NCBI GenBank assembly: GCA_009844085.1
Contig: VYCF01000023.1
Span: 1-41,785, forward strand
Length of the DNA stretch: 41,785 nucleotides
DNA from: Gammaproteobacteria bacterium
GTDB taxonomy: Bacteria > Pseudomonadota > Gammaproteobacteria > Pseudomonadales > Pseudohongiellaceae
Reading direction: 5' to 3'
Below the pieces are notes generated by a model. That model was not told the origin of the DNA and did no database searches. It was given only the letters and a program-made list of their open reading frames with translations. Positions 35,358-41,785 of this stretch are shown here, in pieces. The position numbers and the translations under genes are program-made. Position 1 is the first letter of the stretch; the number at the start of each line of letters is the position of its first letter.

Positions 35358-37613
35358 CTACCGGGCTACACGTTCCAGACGATCCACATTCTGAAAGCCG
35401 CGGGGAAGTTTGAAGCCCCGGCGGCCGCGGTCGTTTACGTATCCGGCGAAATCGGCCGGCTTCATCTTGCGATAGCGCGCGCCCGCGTGAACCAGCAGGA
35501 TGTCGTTCGGCGAAAGCACCGCCACCGAGACCACGTATTCCAGCCGCTCGCGCACGCGCGCCGAGGGAATGCCGATGATCCGGTTGCCCTTGCCCCGCGC
35601 CATCCGCGGCAGATCCGAAAGCGCGAACACCAGCATACGGCCCTCGTTCGTCGCGCAGGCGATGAACTGATCGTTGTAATCGTCGACCGCCGCCGCCGGC
35701 AGCACCCTGGCGCCTTCCGGCAGCCTCAGCGCCGCCTTGCCGCTGCGGTTCTTGCTCATCAGGTCCTCGATGCGGCTGACGAACCCGTAGCCCGCGTCGC
35801 TCGCGAGCAATACTTCCTGCTGCGGATCGCCGATCGCCATGCCTTCGAAGGTCGCCCCCGAAGGCGGGTTGAGCTTGCCCGAAAGCGGTTCGCCCTGGCC
35901 GCGGGCCGATGGCAGCGTATGCGCCGACAGCGTGTAGGCCCGGCCCGTCGAATCGAGGAAAATCACCGGCTGGTTGCTCTTGCCCTTCGCCGACAGCTTG
36001 TAGCCGTCGCCCGACTTGTATTGCAGACCCGCCGGATCGATGTCGTGGCCCCGCGCCGCGCGCACCCAGCCGCGTTCCGAGAGCACGATCGTGACCGGCT
36101 CGGTGGTCAGCAGTTCGACCTCGCTGAAAGCGCGCGCCTCCTGCCGCTCCGTGATCGGAGTGCGCCGTTCGTCGCCGTATTTTTCCCTGTCTTCGCGAAT
36201 TTCCTTCTTGATGAAGGCTGTCAGACGGGCCTTTGAATCGAGCAGTTTTTCGATCTTGTCGCGTTCCTCTCCGAGTTCCTCCTGCTCGGTCCTTATACGC
36301 ATCTCCTCGAGCTTGGCCAGTTGCTTCAGGCGCAGTTCGAGAATCGCTTCCGCCTGCTTCTCGCTGAGCCTGAAACGCGCCATCAGTTCCTGCTTCGGTT
36401 CGTCCTCCTCGCGTACGATGGCGATGACTTCGTCGATGTTCAGATAGGCGATGAGCAGGCCGTCGAGGATGTGCAGGCGGGACAGAATCCGTTCCAGGCG
36501 AAACTTGAGCCGGCGCCGCACGGTGAGCTTGCGGAATTCGAGCCATTCCCGCAGCAGCGTGGCCAGATCCTTGACCTGGGGCCGCAGATTGTTGCCGATG
36601 ACGTTGAAGTTGACCCGGTGCTGCTTTTCCAGGTCCGTGGTGGCGAACAGGTGCGACATCACACCTTCCTTGTCCACGCGGTTCGACTTGAGCACGACGA
36701 CGATGCGCGTCGGGTTCTCGTGGTCCGATTCGTCGCGCAGGTCCACCACCATGGGCAGTTTCTTCTTCTGCATCTGGGCGGCGATCTGTTCGAGCACGCG
36801 GGCGCCCGAAACCTGGAAAGGCAATGCGGTGACGACGATCTCACCGCTTTCGAACCGATAGCAGGCACGGGTCTTGAGGGCGCCGCGGCCGCTGCGATAG
36901 ATCTCGTGGATTTCCTGACGCGAATTGACGAGTTCGGCGCCGGTAGGAAAATCCGGGCCCTGGATGAATTCGCAAAGCCGCTTCACGTCCGCGTCGGGAT
37001 GATCGAGCAGATGAATGCAGGCGTCGGCGACTTCGCGCAGATTGTGCGGCGGAATATCCGTGGCCATGCCTACCGCGATGCCACTGCCGCCGTTGAGCAG
37101 CACGTTCGGCAGCCGCGCCGGCAGGATTTCCGGCTCCTGCAAGGTGCCGTCGAAATTCGGCCTCCAGTCGACCGTGCCCTGGCCGAGTTCGGACAGCAGC
37201 AAGTCGGCGTAGTTGCGCAACTTCGATTCGGTATAGCGCATGGCGGCAAAGGACTTGGGGTCGTCCTGGGAGCCCCAGTTGCCCTGGCCGTCGACCAGCG
37301 GATAACGGTAGTTGAAAGGCTGGGCGATATGCACCATGGCCTCGTAACAGGCGCCGTCGCCATGGGGATGGAACTTGCCGATGACGTCGCCGATGGTGCG
37401 CGCGGATTTCTTGTACTTCGACGCCGCCTTCAGGCCGAGTTCGGACATGGCGTAGACGATGCGCCGCTGCACCGGTTTGAGCCCGTCGCCGAGGCTGGGC
37501 AGGGCGCGGTCGTTGATGACGTACATCGAATAGTTCAGGTACGCCTGGCGGGTATACGAATGCAGCGGAACGCTTTCGATTTCGTCGGTCGGGATTTCGA
37601 TGTGGGAATTCAT
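35358..37613 (-). CDS. parC: DNA topoisomerase IV subunit A
   Basis: A 751-residue ParC, normal length. The opening [26 protein letters not shown] region, catalytic Tyr127 in AAMRYTESK, and [23 protein letters not shown] are all present, followed by the coiled-coil dimer gate and a C-terminal beta-pinwheel. In the quinolone-resistance region the sequence is [12 protein letters not shown]: the residue corresponding to E. coli Ser80 (Pseudomonas Ser87) is Gly. ParC with ParE decatenates daughter chromosomes. Located 21 bases after parE in the same direction, so they form an operon. Confidence 0.98.
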   Translation of the reverse strand: MNSHIEIPTDEIESVPLHSYTRQAYLNYSMYVINDRALPSLGDGLKPVQRRIVYAMSELGLKAASKYKKSARTIGDVIGKFHPHGDGACYEAMVHIAQPFNYRYPLVDGQGNWGSQDDPKSFAAMRYTESKLRNYADLLLSELGQGTVDWRPNFDGTLQEPEILPARLPNVLLNGGSGIAVGMATDIPPHNLREVADACIHLLDHPDADVKRLCEFIQGPDFPTGAELVNSRQEIHEIYRSGRGALKTRACYRFESGEIVVTALPFQVSGARVLEQIAAQMQKKKLPMVVDLRDESDHENPTRIVVVLKSNRVDKEGVMSHLFATTDLEKQHRVNFNVIGNNLRPQVKDLATLLREWLEFRKLTVRRRLKFRLERILSRLHILDGLLIAYLNIDEVIAIVREEDEPKQELMARFRLSEKQAEAILELRLKQLAKLEEMRIRTEQEELGEERDKIEKLLDSKARLTAFIKKEIREDREKYGDERRTPITERQEARAFSEVELLTTEPVTIVLSERGWVRAARGHDIDPAGLQYKSGDGYKLSAKGKSNQPVIFLDSTGRAYTLSAHTLPSARGQGEPLSGKLNPPSGATFEGMAIGDPQQEVLLASDAGYGFVSRIEDLMSKNRSGKAALRLPEGARVLPAAAVDDYNDQFIACATNEGRMLVFALSDLPRMARGKGNRIIGIPSARVRERLEYVVSVAVLSPNDILLVHAGARYRKMKPADFAGYVNDRGRRGFKLPRGFQNVDRLERVAR

Positions 37614-37634
37614 GGCCGAGGTCTGTACTCCAGA

Positions 37635-39560
37635 TCAGTCCACCAGTTCGGCTTCATTGCCGCTGAGTTCGAGCCAGTTCTTGCGGTCGGCGGCGCGGTT
37701 CTTCGCCAGCAGCATGTCCATCACCGCCTCGGCGGATTCGGCCGGCTGACCGGCGCCGGCCGCGTCGTCGAGAGTCAATTGCACCAGGCGCCGGGTCTCC
37801 CGCGCCATGGTCGTTTCGCGCAACTGCAAGGGGTTCATCTCGCCGAGGCCCTTGAAGCGTTGCACGTTGGGTCTGACGGTTTTCTTCTCCGTGGCGAGCT
37901 TGTCGAGGATGCCGTTCTTCTCGTCCTCGTCCAGCGCGTAGTACACCTCCTTGCCCGCGTCGATGCGGAACAGCGGCGGCATGGCGACATGGACGTGGCC
38001 GGCTTCGAGCACCGGCCGGAAGTGTTTCAGAAACAGCGCGCAAAGCAAGGTCGCGATATGCAGGCCGTCGGAGTCGGCGTCGGCGAGAATGCAGATTTTG
38101 CCGTAACGCAGGCTGCGGATGTCCTTCGAGCCGGGGTCGACGCCGAGGGCGATGGCGATGTCGTGCACCGCCTGGGAGGCGAGAATTTCGCCGGAGTCGA
38201 CTTCCCAGGTGTTCAGGATCTTGCCGCGCAGGGGCATGATGGCCTGGAATTCGCGGTCCCGCGCCTGCTTTGCCGAACCGCCGGCGGAATCGCCTTCCAC
38301 GAGGAACAACTCGCCCTGCATCACGTCCTCGGTGGAACAGTCGGCGAGCTTGCCGGGCAGGGCAGGGCCCGAACCGACCTTCTTGCGCACGACCTTCTTG
38401 CTCGCCTTTGAGCGGCGCTGGGCATTGCCGATGACGAGTTCGGCGATGGCTTCGGCTTCGGCGGTGTGCTGGTTCAGCCACAGGCTGAAAGCGTCCTTGA
38501 TGACGCCGGCGACGAATACCGCGCATTTGCGCGAGGCGAGCCGTTCCTTGGTCTGGCCCGAGAATTGCGGGTCGAGCAACTTGGAAGACAGTACGTAGGC
38601 CAGGTTCTCGAACACGTCGTCGGGGGTGAGTCGCAGACCCCGCGGCACGAGGTTGCGGAACTCGCAGAATTCGCGCAAGGCGTCGAGCAGGCCGGTGCGC
38701 AGGCCGCTGACGTGAGTGCCGCCGAGGGGCGTGGGAATCAGGTTCACATAGCTTTCGCAGACCTGGACGCCGCCCGAGGGCAGCCATTGCAGCGCCCAGT
38801 CGACAGTTTCGTCGTTGCCCTTGACCGAACCGGTGAAGGGCTCGGCGGGGACGGTTTCCCATTCTTCGGTAGCCTGGCCGAGATAGTCCTTGAGACCGTC
38901 CTGGTACTGCCAACTCTCGCTCGCGCTCTTCTCGCCGGCGGCGGTATGGTCGATGAAGTTGACCGTGAGGCCCGGACAGAGCACGGCCTTGGCGCGCAGG
39001 GCGTGTTTCAGCTTGGGAATCGAAATCCGGGTAGTGTCGAAATAGATTCCGTTCGGCACGAAGCGGATCCGCGTGCCGGTGTTGCGCATGCCGACTTCGC
39101 CGGTGACGGCGAGATCGCGGGTCTTTTCGCCGTCGCGGAAGACCATGTTGCAGACCTTGCCGCCGCGTTTGACCTCGACTTCGAGATCGCTGGAAAGCGC
39201 GTTGACGACGGATACGCCGACGCCGTGCAGGCCGCCGGAAAAGCGATAGCTGCGTTCTGAAAACTTCGCGCCGGCGTGGAGCCGGGTAAGGATCAGTTCG
39301 ACCCCGCTGATGCCCTCCTCGGGATGAATGTCGACGGGCATCCCGCGGCCGTCGTCACTGACTTCGATCGAACCGTCGCCATGCAGGCTGACGTTGATTT
39401 CCGCGGCATGGCCGGCGAGGGCTTCGTCGACGCTGTTGTCGACGACTTCCTGCACGAGATGGTTGGGCCGCGAGATGTCGGTATACATGCCCGGACGCTT
39501 TCTGACCGGGTCCAGGCCGGCCAGTACTTCGATGGCGTCGGCGTTGTAACTACTTCCCAT
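37635..39560 (-). CDS. parE: DNA topoisomerase IV subunit B
   Basis: A 641-residue ParE. The GHKL ATPase domain shows VRKRPGMYTD, EVVDNSVDEALAGHA, DDGRGMPVDIHPEEG and GGLHGVGVSVVNALS. The TOPRIM domain shows LFLVEGDSAGGSAKQARD, QAIMPLRGKILN and ILADADSDGLHIATLL. All key residues are present. The start at 39560 was chosen because AGGAG lies 4 bases upstream of that ATG; an in-frame start at 39590 is also possible. The order nudF, yqiB, parE is similar to that in E. coli. Confidence 0.98.
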   Translation of the reverse strand: MGSSYNADAIEVLAGLDPVRKRPGMYTDISRPNHLVQEVVDNSVDEALAGHAAEINVSLHGDGSIEVSDDGRGMPVDIHPEEGISGVELILTRLHAGAKFSERSYRFSGGLHGVGVSVVNALSSDLEVEVKRGGKVCNMVFRDGEKTRDLAVTGEVGMRNTGTRIRFVPNGIYFDTTRISIPKLKHALRAKAVLCPGLTVNFIDHTAAGEKSASESWQYQDGLKDYLGQATEEWETVPAEPFTGSVKGNDETVDWALQWLPSGGVQVCESYVNLIPTPLGGTHVSGLRTGLLDALREFCEFRNLVPRGLRLTPDDVFENLAYVLSSKLLDPQFSGQTKERLASRKCAVFVAGVIKDAFSLWLNQHTAEAEAIAELVIGNAQRRSKASKKVVRKKVGSGPALPGKLADCSTEDVMQGELFLVEGDSAGGSAKQARDREFQAIMPLRGKILNTWEVDSGEILASQAVHDIAIALGVDPGSKDIRSLRYGKICILADADSDGLHIATLLCALFLKHFRPVLEAGHVHVAMPPLFRIDAGKEVYYALDEDEKNGILDKLATEKKTVRPNVQRFKGLGEMNPLQLRETTMARETRRLVQLTLDDAAGAGQPAESAEAVMDMLLAKNRAADRKNWLELSGNEAELVD

Positions 39561-39644
39561 TTTCTCCTGTTCCACAACGGAAAATTTCACGCGATGAACT
39601 ATAAATTTATCGCGCGGACACTGCTTTTCTTGAAGTCGTGCGGC

Positions 39645-40166
39645 TCAGACTTGCAGTGCGATTTCTCTATCGAGCCGGACACGCCCATATTGTAGACAAT
39701 GGGTGAGCCATTCGCCCAGAAAGCGATTGATCTGCGCCTTTTCGTGGACCTGGTACATGTGCTTGTTAGGCTGCTTGTAACGCCCCTTGAAGCCGCGATG
39801 GCCCTGATAGGAAAGCACTTCGGCGGAATTGACGTCGTGGTAGACGCGCACGTGCATGGTGGGGTTGGCGATGCGGTCGGGATCGTCGGGCTCTTGCACG
39901 ATTTCGAGGCCGGTGGTGAAACGGTAGGCCTCGGTGACGCGAATCCGCAAGCTGATGTCGTCGCCGTCCCGGCCGGGAAGCAGAAAGGTGACGCTATGGC
40001 CCTGCAGCTCGGCGGCGGCCTGCTCTTCATTGAACTCGGATAGCGGGCGGCGCGAGAGGTCGCGCCAGGCGCGCAGCCTGGGCAGCAGGCGCAGCAGCCG
40101 GATGTAGTTGGCATCGCGTTCGGCGATATCCTCAATCAGACTGACCTTGTGTTTCCGCTTTGCCAC
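39645..40166 (-). CDS. yqiB: YqiB-family protein (DUF1249)
   Basis: A 173-residue DUF1249 protein. Recognised by YIRLLRLLPRLRAWRDLSR, TMHVRVYHDVNSAEVLSYQ, and KQPNKHMYQVHEKAQINRFL with LGEWLTHCLQYG. It starts with GTG (40166); AAGGAG is rather far upstream, at about 15 bases. The family has no established biochemical function but is regularly linked with nudF and parE in gammaproteobacteria, as here. The gene lies 84 bases before parE and in the same direction. Confidence 0.9.
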   Translation of the reverse strand: MAKRKHKVSLIEDIAERDANYIRLLRLLPRLRAWRDLSRRPLSEFNEEQAAAELQGHSVTFLLPGRDGDDISLRIRVTEAYRFTTGLEIVQEPDDPDRIANPTMHVRVYHDVNSAEVLSYQGHRGFKGRYKQPNKHMYQVHEKAQINRFLGEWLTHCLQYGRVRLDREIALQV

Positions 40167-40214
40167 GAAGTTAGCTCGCTTACTCCTTGCGAATCATTTT
40201 AACCACTAAAGTCG

Positions 40215-40226
40215 TTGTGCGCACAA
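40215..40226. promoter_or_regulatory. 12-bp perfect palindrome upstream of yqiB
   Basis: TTGTGC-GCACAA, a perfect 12-bp palindrome about 49 bases before the yqiB start and between it and palindromic element B. It could be an operator half-turn site; no regulator is evident nearby. Confidence 0.3.
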
Positions 40227-40239
40227 GGGCTGATTGGGT

Positions 40240-40383
40240 GTGGCTTCGATCCGTCGCCGCCGGCTGGCGCGGGGTTTAGCGGACGCTGTGAATACGTCCC
40301 TGTACGCTTCGGCCCCGACATCCATGTCGGGGACGCCCGCTAAACCCCGCGCCACCCGACGGCGACTGACGCTGTGCGGGCCC
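40240..40383 (-). repeat. Palindromic repeat element, full copy B
   Basis: About 144 bp, opposite orientation to copy A. Arms 40253-40282 and 40337-40366 form a 30-bp inverted repeat with two mismatches (GTCGCCG outer, TTTAGCGG inner). The centre again contains CGACATGGATGTCG. The element runs from the gap after nudF into its last codons: nudF stops at 40340, inside the right arm. Read in its own orientation it begins GGGCCCGCACAGCGTCAGTC and continues almost identically to copy C. Confidence 0.85.
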
Positions 40384-40999
40384 AAAGTCGGTGTAGTTCG
40401 TCGTGGTGGAGTTGGAGCCATTGGACGGCGATTATGGTCATGGCGTTGTTGATGCGGCCGTCTTCGACAGCGGCGACGAGATCGTCGTAGGGGACGACGA
40501 CTACTTCGATGTCTTCGTTTTCTTCGTCGAGGCCGTGGATGCCTGCGGCGGTGCTTGAATCGACTCGGCCGCAGAAGAGGCTGATGCGTTCGTTGCCGAC
40601 GCCGGGGCTGTTGTAGTAGTCGCAGATTCGCACGACTTGTACAGGCTCGATGCCGGATTCCTCGCGGCTTTCGCGCAGGGCTACCTCAATGGGGTCTTCG
40701 CTTTCTTCGACCATGCCGGCGACCAGTTCGAGCATCCAGGGGCTGCGGGGCTCGTCGATCATGCCGACGCGGAACTGGCGCACCAGCACGGCTTCGCGGC
40801 GCTCGGGGTCGTAAAGCAGCACGCCCACGCCGCGAGGGCGGACGATGAGTTCGCGGCGGAAAGGTTCGCTGTCGCCGCCGGCAAAAAGCCGATGCCGCAG
40901 AATCAGTTCATCGACGCGGATATAGCCAGCGTGCAGCGGCTTGCGCGAGAGAACCTTGACGTGTTCGTGGCCGAACTTGGGATGCAGGCTGGTGGGCAT
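40340..40999 (-). CDS. nudF: ADP-ribose pyrophosphatase, Nudix family
   Basis: A 219-residue Nudix hydrolase. The Nudix box is intact: GMVEESEDPIEVALRESREE followed by SGIE, preceded by RQFRVG and followed by YYNSPGVGNERISLFCGRVD, as in ADP-ribose pyrophosphatases. It should hydrolyse ADP-ribose to AMP and ribose-5-phosphate. The start at 40999 gives a family-like N-terminus. The last ten codons (ASVAVGWRGV) and the stop lie inside palindromic element B, so the element has replaced or extended the natural C-terminus. Confidence 0.93.
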   Translation of the reverse strand: MPTSLHPKFGHEHVKVLSRKPLHAGYIRVDELILRHRLFAGGDSEPFRRELIVRPRGVGVLLYDPERREAVLVRQFRVGMIDEPRSPWMLELVAGMVEESEDPIEVALRESREESGIEPVQVVRICDYYNSPGVGNERISLFCGRVDSSTAAGIHGLDEENEDIEVVVVPYDDLVAAVEDGRINNAMTIIAVQWLQLHHDELHRLWARTASVAVGWRGV

Positions 41000-41077
41000 G
41001 ATCAATAAAGAAAGTTCATGAAGCTGGGCTCCGGTTCGACCCGGGTGCGGCAGGCCTCGAGACCGCCACGGGCGCAC

Positions 41078-41101
41078 ATTATAAGTGGATTGGGTTACAA
41101 T
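41078..41101. promoter_or_regulatory. Overlapping divergent -10 elements, nudF and DUF2889 genes
   Basis: Read on the minus strand, 41083-41078 is a perfect TATAAT, 79 bases before the nudF start. On the plus strand, TACAAT at 41096-41101 is a -10 candidate for the DUF2889 gene, 41 bases before its start. -35 hexamers are weak in both directions. Confidence 0.4.
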
Positions 41102-41142
41102 TCCGCCCGCCTTCCTATTCAAAATCAACCAGGGAACATCAG

Positions 41143-41706
41143 ATGCCATTGCCCGAAGCGCAGGCGAGGGAGCCTGCTCACACCCGCAGCATTACCTATC
41201 AGGGATTCCGCCGCGAAGACGGCCTGTGGGATATCGAAGCCCACATGACCGACGTCAAGTCGTACAGCTTTCAGAATCACTTCCGCGGCACCATCGAGGC
41301 CGGCGAGGCGCTGCACGAGATGTTGCTGCGGGTCACCATCGACGACGAGTTCGTGATCCAGGACGTGATCGCGGTGACCGACAACAGCCCGTTCGAGAAC
41401 TGTCCCGAAATCGTCGGCGCCTACAAATCCCTGGCGGGAATCAAGATGGGCCCCGGCTGGCGCCGCAACATCCGCCAAAAAGTCGGCGGCGTCAACGGCT
41501 GCACGCATTTGACCGAACTGCTGTTCCCGATGGCGACAGTGGCGATGCAGACCTTGTGGGCATTCAAGAACCATCGCCGGCACAAGACCGACCAGGACCA
41601 CACCCGGGAACGCACGCGCCCCGGCATCCTCGACACCTGCCACGCCTGGGCCGCAACATCCCCCGTAGTAAAACGCAACGCCCCCGAATACTACACCGGC
41701 CCATAA
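41143..41706 (+). CDS. DUF2889 family protein
   Basis: A 187-residue DUF2889 protein: ITYQGFRREDGLWDIEAHMTD, then EALHEMLLRVTIDDEFVIQDV, SPFENCPEI, and NGCTHLTELLFPMATVAMQTL. The family is found in many proteobacteria and has no assigned function; it is soluble with no signal peptide. It is divergent from nudF and ends about 12 bases before palindromic element C. Confidence 0.9.
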   Translation: MPLPEAQAREPAHTRSITYQGFRREDGLWDIEAHMTDVKSYSFQNHFRGTIEAGEALHEMLLRVTIDDEFVIQDVIAVTDNSPFENCPEIVGAYKSLAGIKMGPGWRRNIRQKVGGVNGCTHLTELLFPMATVAMQTLWAFKNHRRHKTDQDHTRERTRPGILDTCHAWAATSPVVKRNAPEYYTGP

Positions 41707-41717
41707 GCCATTCCTCC

Positions 41718-41785
41718 GGGCCCGCACAGCGTTAGTCGCCGTCGGGTGGCGCGGGGTTTAGCGGGCGTCCCCGACATGGATGTCG
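41718..41785 (+). repeat. Palindromic repeat element, copy C (cut by the window end)
   Basis: The first 68 bases of the same element, plus orientation. The arm 41735-41764 and the following GACATGGATGTCG match copy B, reversed, with a single difference over about 65 bases (T for C in GCGT[T/C]AGTC). Like copies A and B it begins just past a stop codon and has the same orientation relative to the gene before it. Confidence 0.85.

Overview
The window looks like a chromosomal segment of a high-G+C gammaproteobacterium, probably marine and possibly uncultivated. The basis is the nudF-yqiB-parE-parC block, the epmB/efp/epmA elongation-factor-P module, a monomeric NADP isocitrate dehydrogenase, an NhaD sodium/proton antiporter and many exported proteins with Sec signal peptides. 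Genus cannot be fixed from the sequence alone. No rRNA, tRNA or CRISPR array was recognised.

Layout. (1) 0-1.8 kb is a lower-G+C accessory stretch with small membrane proteins, an unknown protein and a partly deleted duplicate of one small gene and its leader. (2) 1.8-9.4 kb holds a Uma2-type nuclease-like protein, an M13 lipoprotein peptidase, an N-acyl-D-amino-acid deacylase, an ABC-2 exporter pair and a cytochrome c'-like protein. On the other strand lies a 53-codon peptide gene with a double-glycine leader and its own intrinsic terminator. (3) 9.5-17.5 kb holds a diheme cytochrome c, a matrixin-like protease, an NqrB/RnfD-like membrane protein with Sel1-like repeats coupled to a sulfatase-modifying-factor-domain protein, a secreted protein of unknown function and an M20 peptidase. 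(4) 17.5-21.6 kb is the most unusual region: a candidate RiPP locus. It has a nitrile-hydratase-leader (proteusin-type) precursor whose predicted core is only seven residues and ends in tryptophan, a flavin-dependent tryptophan halogenase, an unrecognised 353-residue protein, and a convergent, overlapping CmcJ/NvfI-like dioxygenase. (5) 21.7-25.1 kb is NhaD followed by a low-G+C restriction-modification segment with an IS1595-like transposase remnant, flanked by an imperfect 37-bp direct repeat. (6) 25.0-31.7 kb holds two signalling proteins that look catalytically degenerate, the complete EpmB/EF-P/EpmA module, a D-amino-acid aminotransferase and an acetyltransferase. (7) 31.8-41.8 kb is mainly housekeeping: icd, an NHL-repeat secreted protein, parC, parE, yqiB, nudF and a DUF2889 protein.

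A family of about 140-bp palindromic elements occurs at gene ends (35.2, 40.2 and 41.7 kb) with a collapsed copy at 15.6 kb. Two short peptides with the same kind of Gly-Gly leader end (8.9 and 17.8 kb) and a peptide-type halogenase suggest a small, previously undescribed tailoring system. No YcaO, lanthionine synthetase, radical-SAM RiPP enzyme or C39 peptidase/transporter lies in the window, so export and leader removal would have to be encoded elsewhere.
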